From positions 1-10,336 of the forward strand of contig JAHEOI010000136.1 of the NCBI GenBank assembly GCA_018610125.1: a DNA stretch of 10,336 nt. The letters run 5' to 3'. Shown here one piece after another: positions 1 to 7,424 of this stretch (its first letter is position 1; each line of letters starts with the position of its first letter). The stretch is from Verrucomicrobiota bacterium (GTDB taxonomy: Bacteria; Verrucomicrobiota; Verrucomicrobiia; Limisphaerales; JAHEOI01). The notes beneath the pieces were generated by a model. The model searched no databases, was not told the DNA's origin, and saw only the letters and a list, made by a program, of their open reading frames with translations. The position numbers and the translations under genes are program-made.

Positions 1-951
1 ACCGAGGATATTATCTCGGCCCGAAAGCCGACCCAGGGCCGGGTTGAAAATCGAGAGTCGTCGACCATTGGCGTAGCGGTCCGCATTGAATCGAGGCGTG
101 TAAACAAGCTCGAGATTGGCCCAGTCGCTAAACATTGAGACATTCACGGCATCGGACGGGGCCTTTAGGTACTCAACGTCGCGCCCGATGAAGAAGGCCC
201 GCCAATCCTTGGGAAAGAGGTCATTGAGAAAGAGAAGGTCCCCGGTTCCCCAAGTGAGCACCTGACGCCCGGCACGGACATCCATGAAGGAAACCGGCGT
301 GAAAGAGACGCTCGCCTCACGAAGATCGATCGGCCCTTCTCCTTTGCGGAGATCGAAGCCATGGTCCTCGACGACCGGATCGTAAATGAAGTCGGCAGTA
401 AGATTGAATCGATATTGCCGCCACCGTTGTTGATTTTCAAGCTGTAGGCGAGTCTCGGCTATCGACGCGTCTTTCTGATACGGGTCGTTACCGAGGCGCA
501 GGCCGGCTCGTGCCTCCCAAAACCCGACGATATTGTGCTTCCTGAGCCAACGCTCAAAGCGAATGTCCTGTTTTTGCGCCGTGCTCCCTTTCGAGGTCCG
601 GTTCTCTGAAGGGCCTTGATCCTGATCGAGTCCCGAAGGCAGCGCCGGCTCCGCTGTCGATTCGTTGTCGGTCTCTCCGCCCAAACCGGAGGGGAGGGCC
701 GGCTCGGCCCCGGACTTGGCCCCCTCCCCGGACTTGGAGTCGTTTTCATCCGTTGTCTTGCCTTGCAATCCGGGAGGGAGAGCGGGCTCGGAGGTCGCCG
801 GGCTTTGCGAAGATGACCCTTGGAGACCTTCCGGCAGGGCCGGCTCCTTTTGTGCCCGGGCTTGGAACAAAATTGCCGCCGACAGGAGACACCCGCTCAG
901 GAGAGCGAGAGCGGCTCCACGAGCGGTTTTGGCTGTCAATGTCGTTTTCAC
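1..951 (-). CDS. Outer-membrane beta-barrel protein, DUF1302/porin-like, 3' end outside window
   Basis: An open frame of 317 codons runs from a GTG at 951-949 off the left edge without a stop. The GTG is chosen because no ATG, GTG or TTG lies in frame between it and the upstream gene's stop, and because the product then opens with a Sec signal peptide: K2, K8 and R11, a hydrophobic stretch at about 12-29, and an ARA cleavage site after A33. Residues 34-117 form a Pro/Gly/Ser-rich acidic linker with four EPALPxGL repeats. From about 125 on, short alternating polar/aromatic strands with Trp, Tyr and Phe look like beta-barrel. The segment GRQVLTWGTGD (228-238) resembles the conserved GRQ-WG region of DUF1302-type outer-membrane proteins; this is from memory of the family. 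The gene follows the LolA-like gene by 28 bp and is probably co-expressed with the RND exporter as its outer-membrane partner. No Shine-Dalgarno sequence is visible. The cargo is unknown. Confidence 0.8.
   Translation of the reverse strand, partial: MKTTLTAKTARGAALALLSGCLLSAAILFQARAQKEPALPEGLQGSSSQSPATSEPALPPGLQGKTTDENDSKSGEGAKSGAEPALPSGLGGETDNESTAEPALPSGLDQDQGPSENRTSKGSTAQKQDIRFERWLRKHNIVGFWEARAGLRLGNDPYQKDASIAETRLQLENQQRWRQYRFNLTADFIYDPVVEDHGFDLRKGEGPIDLREASVSFTPVSFMDVRAGRQVLTWGTGDLLFLNDLFPKDWRAFFIGRDVEYLKAPSDAVNVSMFSDWANLELVYTPRFNADRYANGRRLSIFNPALGRLSGRDNILG
628..846 (-). repeat. Four EPALPxGL peptide repeats in the linker of the outer-membrane protein
   Basis: The octapeptide E-P-A-L-P-x-G-L occurs four times, at residues 36-43 (DNA 823-846), 55-62 (766-789), 83-90 (682-705) and 101-108 (628-651). 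The variable residue is E, P, S and S. The spacers are 11, 20 and 10 residues long and rich in S, G, T, D, E and K. Codons for six of the seven invariant residues vary between copies (for example GCC, GCT, GCC and GCG for Ala), so the similarity is kept at protein level and is not a fresh DNA duplication. The repeats lie between the signal peptide and the barrel, so they should be periplasmic. A role as a flexible tether or as docking sites for a periplasmic partner is inference. Confidence 0.85.
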
Positions 952-979
952 GAGAAGGCTTGATTGGGTGGAGCAGTTG

Positions 980-1852
980 TCATTTTAGGTGCTTATATGG
1001 GGCGCGTCGGAGGTAGCGCTCGGTGAAGATGTCCTCCGGGATACCGGTGTTGTACTTGACGCCGCTGTAGCTCAACTCGGTGAACCCTCCCATCTTGGTG
1101 TCCTTCATGCGGCTTTTGGTGACGGTGGGGTAGCCATTAATCCGCTCGACCTTCAAGGCGTTATAGGTGCGGTAATTATTGCCTTGTTTATCGTAGTATT
1201 CGGTTTTCACCACTAAATAGGTCTCTTTATGGATATAATTCACATAATGGGCGAATTCCACGGAGCCGGGTTCCTTGGGCGTATTCTTTAAGACGTAGTA
1301 GTTTTCGGTTACGTCCTGCAGCTCGTGTCGGTCCGCGTCGATGTGACGTCCGGAAACGTCTTCGTAGAGGAAATGCGAGCCGACAAAGCTGGTGCGTTTG
1401 TCGGCGGCAGCGATCCGCTTGACAAGGTCGAGCGCGGGCATGTAGAGCCAGCGGTCATCGTTGCTATCCAAATGCTTCCAGACCATAAAGACCATCTTGT
1501 TGACATCGGCCGGACGTAAGAAATAGACGTAAAACTTCTGCTTGCCGTCGTAGGACTGTTCCTTTTTTGGGGCGTCGCTCCCCTTTTTCGGCTCGTCCCA
1601 CCGTAGGATGGTAAACTCGCGGTTCCGGGTCCGGCCTTGGCTGTCATGAATGGTCATGTCAACCTTGGCGCGTCCGTCAGCCCCTTGGTAATAAGCCATG
1701 TGATTGGCCTTTTGAACGATTGTCTCCACAGGGGGATGGGAGGCATTTTCGCCGGACTCGGCTCCGGCAACGGGTGTGGTTAGTCCCAATCCCAGGAGGC
1801 CGGCGATCTGGAAGATCGAGCGGGGATGAATAATGCTGTTAATCGGTTTCAT
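980..1852 (-). CDS. Periplasmic LolA-like protein (outer membrane lipoprotein-sorting protein family)
   Basis: This 290-residue protein has a Sec signal peptide: K2 and R11, a hydrophobic core at about 13-25, and cleavage after A31 of AGA. The mature part matches the LolA_like family often called outer membrane lipoprotein-sorting protein. It shows the core DRWLYMPAL (133-141), KRI (145-147), then SFVGSHFLYEDV (155-166), and a C-terminal GYPTVTKSRM strand (240-249). Such proteins have an open beta-sheet half-barrel that shields acyl chains; the natural ligand of this subfamily is not settled. It is not housekeeping LolA, because it sits between an RND exporter and an outer-membrane barrel gene, which suggests a dedicated periplasmic shuttle. 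Its ATG lies 14 bp inside the exporter gene (different frame), and no Shine-Dalgarno sequence precedes it, so translational coupling is likely. A Lys-rich charged segment at about 85-106 looks like a small insertion. Confidence 0.88.
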   Translation of the reverse strand: MKPINSIIHPRSIFQIAGLLGLGLTTPVAGAESGENASHPPVETIVQKANHMAYYQGADGRAKVDMTIHDSQGRTRNREFTILRWDEPKKGSDAPKKEQSYDGKQKFYVYFLRPADVNKMVFMVWKHLDSNDDRWLYMPALDLVKRIAAADKRTSFVGSHFLYEDVSGRHIDADRHELQDVTENYYVLKNTPKEPGSVEFAHYVNYIHKETYLVVKTEYYDKQGNNYRTYNALKVERINGYPTVTKSRMKDTKMGGFTELSYSGVKYNTGIPEDIFTERYLRRAPYKHLK

Positions 1853-4800
1853 GATCGGATGTCTTTGGTTGAGTTTGAGTTTGGGGCCCTGCTCGGCATT
1901 GCTCTCGCCGAGAGAGGATGCCGCAGCTTAGAGCAAGGATCGGTATGGCAATCAGGCTTACCCAGGTCAGGATTGTCCAGCCGATCATCGCGTACTGGTG
2001 AAGATTGATCGCGATCAGTGCCACCAGCACGACGGATGCCGTAACGCAGAGAGCGCAATTGCACGTGGTGCCGACCGGTTCTTTCGGCGTGAAGAGGTGC
2101 CTTTCCATGACGCGGATGAGCGCCGGCAGGAGGATCAGGGTGGTCAGGCCGGAGACCAAGAGGATTGTGGCCATGAGCGCGCCGACAGTCTTGTAAGGGA
2201 CCAAGGGGGCCAAGAGTAGCGGGAGAAAACCGGCCGCGATCACGATAACATTGCGAGAGATGGCCCTTGCGGGCTCGCCGAAGACATGAGGCAAAGTCGC
2301 GCGCCACGTCCCATGCTCCTGTTGCAGCTTTCGGCTACGGGCCAGAAAGTGGATGGCAAAGTCGATCGCCAGCCCGAGGGTTAACGAGCTGAGAACGGCC
2401 ACCGGCATGTCGTAATCCTTGCCGATGATCCCAATGGCGCCATATATCGCGACAATGGTGACGGTTAGCGGAATCATCGAGAGCAGGGCCGTAAGCAAGG
2501 AGCGGAATAGGATGATCATAAGGAGCAGCACGACAAGGAAGCTCCCGGCAAAGGCCTGAAGCATTCCGATGACCATTTTCTCCTGCCAGACGACATTGAT
2601 GTAGGTAAGACCAAACCAATCCGCTTGCTGTGACAGGGAGGATGGGGGCGGGTTGGCATCCATGTAGTCCTCGATCTCCCGCACGATTTTCGACATGTCT
2701 TTATTGTCGCCGGTTCGGAGCTGGACCCAGAGGCTTGATGTCCGGTAGTCCGGGGTTACGAAGTGCCAGAGGTCATTCGGTCGATGACTGTTTTGAAACT
2801 GAATCAGGCACTCGGCGACCATCTTCCGATTATCCGGGATGCGAAAATCCTTACTTTCACCACTTAAGAGGTCTCGATGGACGGTTTTGACAATGTCGGC
2901 GACCGAATTGACCTTGCCGACGGTGCCGGTATTCCGCAGCTTTTCTTCCAGTCCGGCGAGATAATTCAGGACCTCCGGGTCTTTAAACACTTGGGTCAAT
3001 TGGGCCTCTTTGTCGACGAAAAGGCTCGCTTCGTCCCACGCGAAGGCTGCTTCCCCCGAAGCTTTCTGAATCCGTCGATTGACCATTTCGCCCAGCCTCT
3101 CGAAGAATTGAGTGCGTGAGCTGCTCGTGGCGGCTGCCTTCTCCGCCAAATCGTTGAGTGTGTTAAAGACTCCCGAAGCGGAGGGCAAGTCTTCCTTAAG
3201 GTCTTCGGCTTGTTGCTCGGCCCGCTGAGTGAATTGCTGCAGGAAGGCTTGGGGCGCAAATTCTTGTTGCTTCGCATCCAGCGTGAGGTAGGCCATGTAG
3301 GTGCCGCCAAGGTGAGCGTTGAGGACACGATCGGCGACCCGAATCGGGTGGGATGGAACAAACCATTTGATCGGGTTGTCATTGACCTGAATTTGGGTGA
3401 TCCCGTATGCGGCAATGGCAAGGATCGCCAGACTGAATGCCAGGATCGGCTTGTAACGTTGAAATGTGAGCCGCTGTAGCCGGTCCAATCCCCTTGAAAG
3501 CCAAGAGCCGGTCCCGCCATCGGTCTCGGTCGCGCTATGTTTCGCCCCAAAGTTCACCAACGATTTTTCGGGAAGCAACATCACGAACGCGGGGATAAAC
3601 AGGATGGTCAATAACCAAGCCAGTAGGATCCCGATGGCCACAAACAGGCCGAACACCTGAACCGGTGGGATCGGCGTCAAGGCAAGGGAGGCAAACCCGG
3701 CGGCCGAGGTCAAGGAGGTGTAAAGCATCGGCCGGAAGAGCTCATGCATGACATCGATCGAGGTCTGACGCCGATCGTGTGTGGCCCGGTACCGATCGAA
3801 AAATTCACTAATGACATGGATCGAATCCAATACGGCGATCGGCATCAGAAAGATGGGGATCATGCTGCTCATGATATGGATCGGATAACCGGTAATAACC
3901 AAGAGTCCCATCGTGATAATCACCGTCGCCATGGCGATAATCAGAGGCGAAAGGACGAGGATGAGCTTGCGGAAAAAGGCGAGCATGAGGAGGAGGATCA
4001 AGAGCATCGCGGATGGCGCCGAAATCGCCATTTGAATGAACATTTCAACGCCGAATGTATCCTCGGCCACGGGCAAGCCGGTGATGTAATAGTCGTCTCC
4101 GGATTTGCCCCCCGACTCAAGGCTCTCTTGGAGCGCAGGGGCGACTGAACCGACGGACTGAGGGCTCGCGAGAACAGGCTTGATATGATCCCGAGAATGC
4201 CCGACGATCGATTTTAGGAGCGACGCCGCGGTCTGGATTCGGCCTTCCTGAGATTGACGATAGAGATCGGCGTAGTCGAGCCAGAGCGCCAATTTTGGGG
4301 AATCGTTCGCTGCCTGGGCGAGATGCGTCGCCAATTTTCGATGGGCCAGTTTTGTCCGATGACTGCGATAGCGCGCCAGCTCGGCGTCCGCATTCAGGGC
4401 TTGTCTGAGATGGTGCCGGACGCTTCCCGGGTCAGAGGGCGCTTGGCCATCGGTCGGGCCTTCAAGGTCGGCGACTTTGACCGAGAGGCGCTTAATTGTC
4501 TGGCGGGTCGACCGCGGCCATGGCGATCGGGATTCCTCAAACACCATAGTCGGTAGCGTGTTGGTCAATCCGACATCGATTTTGCCGGCACTCTGAATGG
4601 CATGTTCAAACGCCGAGCGACGTGCCATGACATGCTGCTTGGCTTGCGCCTTGGTTTCGGCATCGAGCGCGGTGGCCTGAGCTTGCCAAGCTTTGATTCG
4701 CTCGATGACCTGGTTGACAGTCTCTTCCGGAGTGCCCTCGCCTTGATATGTGAGAAGCCGACTGAGGCGGTCGTTGAAGGCGCTCCGGCTTTGACTGTAG

Positions 4801-5558
4801 AAAGCGGCGAGGCGTCCCAGTTCCAATAGAGTTGTTTTCGGGGAACCGTCGGATGTGTCGGAGGGAAAGTCGGTCGATTCGAGTCGCTGCTTGACACGGC
4901 TCCATTGCCGGAGAATGGGGATTTGACGATTTAACGCGTCGTAAAAATGGTAGCTGAGATCCTTACTGCTGATCGGGAGGTAGAGGCAGACGGCTTGCCG
5001 GTCGTCTTGGTGCTGCGGAACCATGGTGCCGCGAAGGAAAGGGACCCGTTGGGCTTTTCGAAAAATCTCGTCGGCGGCCTGCTGGTTGGTGGGCGGCTCC
5101 GGCATCAGCCATTCGAAACGAATTTCCCCCAACGAGCCCGGCTCGATGCTGTCCACGACCGAGGGGGAAATCATGTCTTGCTCGATGATACCGACTTGAC
5201 GGCCCTCCTCGTTCAGCCATCGCAAGGTTTGAACGTACTCGCTTAAGATATGGATCCGGTTCAACGAGTCGGGATTGAAAACCCCGTTGGTATTTTCACG
5301 ATTGACCACCCCGAGCACCACCATGTCATGAAGGTTAAGCTTCTCCTTCATGCGGTTATGGAACACCCGCACCGGCTCATCTTGAGCCAGCATATTTTCC
5401 GGATCCGTGTCCACGTGGAGCGAATTCAGCCACGGGAATTGACGTGGCCAAACCGAAGGGAGGATCGCCGCCACGGCAATCAGAACCGTCACACCGACAA
5501 TGACCCAGGTGATTGCCTTCGCATACTTCGTGGCCCACTCTCCAAAGTTGGTTTTCAT
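1839..5558 (-). CDS. RND superfamily exporter, MMPL type, with long periplasmic insert and C-terminal two-TM extension
   Basis: This is an inner-membrane, proton-driven exporter of the MMPL/COG1033 kind, 1239 residues. TM1 is at about 14-34. A very large periplasmic loop (35-510) is followed by TM2-6 (513-662), TM7 (703-722), a second periplasmic loop (723-993) and TM8-12 (994-1150). The likely proton-relay segments are VLDSIH (576-581) in TM4 and LGLAIDFAIHF (1061-1071) in TM10. The second loop has family-like text such as SHRPNDLWHFVTPDYR (924-939). Two features are odd. Residues about 222-486 are helical, Gln/Ala/Arg-rich and seem inserted between LSYHFYDAL and YYITGLPVAEDTFG. After TM12 comes CNCALC (1166-1171) and an extra TM hairpin (about 1172-1187, 1190-1211). 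The start follows the channel stop by 19 bp, without a Shine-Dalgarno sequence. It is probably the motor of a trans-envelope route with the next two genes. The substrate is unknown; lipids or hopanoid-like molecules are analogies only. Confidence 0.92.
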   Translation of the reverse strand: MKTNFGEWATKYAKAITWVIVGVTVLIAVAAILPSVWPRQFPWLNSLHVDTDPENMLAQDEPVRVFHNRMKEKLNLHDMVVLGVVNRENTNGVFNPDSLNRIHILSEYVQTLRWLNEEGRQVGIIEQDMISPSVVDSIEPGSLGEIRFEWLMPEPPTNQQAADEIFRKAQRVPFLRGTMVPQHQDDRQAVCLYLPISSKDLSYHFYDALNRQIPILRQWSRVKQRLESTDFPSDTSDGSPKTTLLELGRLAAFYSQSRSAFNDRLSRLLTYQGEGTPEETVNQVIERIKAWQAQATALDAETKAQAKQHVMARRSAFEHAIQSAGKIDVGLTNTLPTMVFEESRSPWPRSTRQTIKRLSVKVADLEGPTDGQAPSDPGSVRHHLRQALNADAELARYRSHRTKLAHRKLATHLAQAANDSPKLALWLDYADLYRQSQEGRIQTAASLLKSIVGHSRDHIKPVLASPQSVGSVAPALQESLESGGKSGDDYYITGLPVAEDTFGVEMFIQMAISAPSAMLLILLLMLAFFRKLILVLSPLIIAMATVIITMGLLVITGYPIHIMSSMIPIFLMPIAVLDSIHVISEFFDRYRATHDRRQTSIDVMHELFRPMLYTSLTSAAGFASLALTPIPPVQVFGLFVAIGILLAWLLTILFIPAFVMLLPEKSLVNFGAKHSATETDGGTGSWLSRGLDRLQRLTFQRYKPILAFSLAILAIAAYGITQIQVNDNPIKWFVPSHPIRVADRVLNAHLGGTYMAYLTLDAKQQEFAPQAFLQQFTQRAEQQAEDLKEDLPSASGVFNTLNDLAEKAAATSSSRTQFFERLGEMVNRRIQKASGEAAFAWDEASLFVDKEAQLTQVFKDPEVLNYLAGLEEKLRNTGTVGKVNSVADIVKTVHRDLLSGESKDFRIPDNRKMVAECLIQFQNSHRPNDLWHFVTPDYRTSSLWVQLRTGDNKDMSKIVREIEDYMDANPPPSSLSQQADWFGLTYINVVWQEKMVIGMLQAFAGSFLVVLLLMIILFRSLLTALLSMIPLTVTIVAIYGAIGIIGKDYDMPVAVLSSLTLGLAIDFAIHFLARSRKLQQEHGTWRATLPHVFGEPARAISRNVIVIAAGFLPLLLAPLVPYKTVGALMATILLVSGLTTLILLPALIRVMERHLFTPKEPVGTTCNCALCVTASVVLVALIAINLHQYAMIGWTILTWVSLIAIPILALSCGILSRREQCRAGPQTQTQPKTSDHETD

Positions 5559-5577
5559 TGGAATGCTATAGCGAAAT

Positions 5578-7392
5578 TTAATCGTTTTCCAGTTCGTCCG
5601 GACCAGCTCGGTCCGAACGAGCCTGATTCAATCTCCCATGGCGGTGACCACTTAGCTTATCCGTTTTTGGCTTTTCCTGCTCATATCTTGAGATCTTATT
5701 GCCGTAACGGGATAGGAAGCGTTGTTCGGCTTCGGCTGTCCCGATCAGTACCATTTCCGCGTCCGGCTCAAGGACCATATTAGGGTCCGGATTGATTGTG
5801 AGCTCGGAGTTGCGACGAAGCGCCACGACACTGCAGCCGGTCTCTTTGCGGATGGGAAGCTCTGAGAGGGTCCGGCCTCTCAGGGCTTCCGAGATGCGGA
5901 CCCGAATCACATTGAGTCCCTCGGCCAGCATGACGACATCGCTGCGTTGGAGCAGATTGAAGATGTTGTTGGCGCCCATTGAGGCGTATGACATAACGAA
6001 ATCGGCCCCTGCCCGGTGAAGAGTGGACACATTCCGTTCGAGAGTGGCGCGGCTGATAATCTGGATGTCCGGTCTCAATTTCCGGCAAAAGAGCGTGAGG
6101 TAGATATTGGTGTCGTCCTCATGGGTGCTGACGATGACGGTGGGGGCTTCGTTGATTCCGGCCTTCTCAATGACCTCAAGGTCGGCGGCATTACCGACGA
6201 TGTAATGAGTGGCATCGCGCACTCGTTCCGGAAGCTGCTCAATAATACGGTAATCCATGTTGCGGTTGGCGAGGGCCCGTCCGGTCGCCCTTCCGACCCG
6301 TCCGCCGCCGATAATCACGACCGGGGTGTCGAGAAGGTGATAAATACAAAACAATTCGTCATACCGCCGGAATTGTTCCGACGAGCCGGCCATGACCAAG
6401 ACTGTGTTCGGGCCGATTCGGGTTTCGGGACCGGCAGCTTCGAAATAGCCGCGCTCCCAGACGCCGATCACAGTCACCCCGACAATCTCACGGAGCTGAC
6501 TCTCGCGAAGCGTCTTGCCGACCAAGGGCGTTCCGGAGGCGGTCGCCTCGGCGATCGCAAGCTCGCCAAAGCGTCCGATCTCGTGCGCCAGGGCATCTCC
6601 GCCGATCGTTCGCCGTGCGAGGGACTGTCCCATCATCTCCCCTAATTGGAGGACATCGTTGCTTCCGGCCAGCTTAAGGATCTCAACGGACGAGGCATTG
6701 TTGGCGGTGGCCACGATCGGAACCTCCTCCGTCATTTCTCGAACGGTAAAGGTGACGTTGGTATTGATCACGTCCGTTGAAGTGGTCGCCACCAGCGCCG
6801 CCTTCTCTGCCTGTGTATTCCGGTAGGTGCGGGGATCATCGAGGTCGCCGACGACCACGTGAATCCCGATATCGTGAAGCCTCAAGGCCTCTTGAAGATC
6901 CGAGACGAGCAGCACGTAAGGGTAGCCGTAATGCTTGAGCTTGGTGATCAGCGACGCCGTAACCGGCCCGTAATGGGTAAGGATAATGTGATCCTTGACA
7001 TTCTTATTCAGCCCCCGGGGTGCCCTTGCGGCGGATTGGGCTTCCATCCAAGGGGCATAAAAGAACTCGATAAAGGTGAAGGGCATGAGGACCAGCAAAA
7101 AGATCATTCCCGACAGCAGCACAATCATCGAGAAGAGTCGCCCGAGGTCGCTATGAAAGACGATGTCGCCGAACCCCAAGGTCGACATGACTGTCAGGGT
7201 CCAATAGAATCCGTCGATCCAGCTCACATCCGTTTCTCCCTCATGATGTTTCATGAGGTGGAGGAATATTGTTGTGTAGATGACGACCAGGATGCCTAAA
7301 ACGAGGAAAAAACGAAGAAGGATTGCGATATTCCGGCGTTTAGGCTCTTGCCGGATAAAGTAGGTCAGGGTGCTGGTGAAGCCCTTCATCAT
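5578..7392 (-). CDS. Two-TM potassium channel with tandem RCK (TrkA-N/TrkA-C) domains, GsuK-like
   Basis: This 604-residue protein is a ligand-gated K+ channel subunit. Order: TM1 (about 24-46), pore helix and selectivity filter TLGFGD (71-76, matching T-x-G-F/Y-G-D), and TM2 (about 86-112). Then come RCK1 with TrkA-N (about 134-250) and TrkA-C (about 268-345), and RCK2 with TrkA-N (356-465) and TrkA-C (about 488-562). RCK2 has the full Rossmann loop GGGRVG (362-367) and an acidic E385 at the end of the second strand, so nucleotide binding is likely. In RCK1 the equivalent loop is THYGPV (139-144), with one glycine left. Two RCK domains fused to one pore is the GsuK layout, giving a tetramer with eight RCK domains. 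The tail from 565 is charged and probably disordered. Two ATGs stand in tandem (7392 and 7389); neither has a clear Shine-Dalgarno sequence. It lies 32 bp after purF and 19 bp before the exporter. The gating ligand cannot be read from sequence. Confidence 0.93.
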   Translation of the reverse strand: MMKGFTSTLTYFIRQEPKRRNIAILLRFFLVLGILVVIYTTIFLHLMKHHEGETDVSWIDGFYWTLTVMSTLGFGDIVFHSDLGRLFSMIVLLSGMIFLLVLMPFTFIEFFYAPWMEAQSAARAPRGLNKNVKDHIILTHYGPVTASLITKLKHYGYPYVLLVSDLQEALRLHDIGIHVVVGDLDDPRTYRNTQAEKAALVATTSTDVINTNVTFTVREMTEEVPIVATANNASSVEILKLAGSNDVLQLGEMMGQSLARRTIGGDALAHEIGRFGELAIAEATASGTPLVGKTLRESQLREIVGVTVIGVWERGYFEAAGPETRIGPNTVLVMAGSSEQFRRYDELFCIYHLLDTPVVIIGGGRVGRATGRALANRNMDYRIIEQLPERVRDATHYIVGNAADLEVIEKAGINEAPTVIVSTHEDDTNIYLTLFCRKLRPDIQIISRATLERNVSTLHRAGADFVMSYASMGANNIFNLLQRSDVVMLAEGLNVIRVRISEALRGRTLSELPIRKETGCSVVALRRNSELTINPDPNMVLEPDAEMVLIGTAEAEQRFLSRYGNKISRYEQEKPKTDKLSGHRHGRLNQARSDRAGPDELEND

Positions 7393-7424
7393 AGCAACGG
7401 CGCGTTAGGGGTGCCGCGAGAAAG

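Noticed and set aside
889..900. Lipobox-like LSGC at residues 18-21 of the outer-membrane protein
   Set aside because: The cysteine sits in the middle of the hydrophobic stretch, which continues to about residue 29 and ends in a good ARA signal peptidase I site. A beta-barrel protein is not expected to be a lipoprotein.
616..988. Two overlapping plus-strand frames with repeated Pro/Gly text
   Set aside because: They mirror the EPALPxGL repeats of the minus-strand outer-membrane gene. The minus-strand frame has a signal peptide and runs on through a barrel.
2996..3550. Minus-strand frame of 184 codons inside the exporter gene
   Set aside because: It is out of frame within the RND gene; Ser/Arg/Pro-rich text without motifs.
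5250..5783. Plus-strand open frame spanning the channel-exporter junction
   Set aside because: It overlaps two well-supported genes on the other strand and resembles no protein I know; the His/Arg/Pro-rich text is typical of a shadow.
6016..6645. Plus-strand open frame of 209 codons opposite the channel gene
   Set aside because: It is antisense to the RCK-encoding part of a clear channel gene, and its composition mirrors the other strand.
7393..7424. Possible CGGC/GCCG hairpin between purF and the channel gene
   Set aside because: Only four base pairs with a large loop and no U-run; too weak for a terminator.
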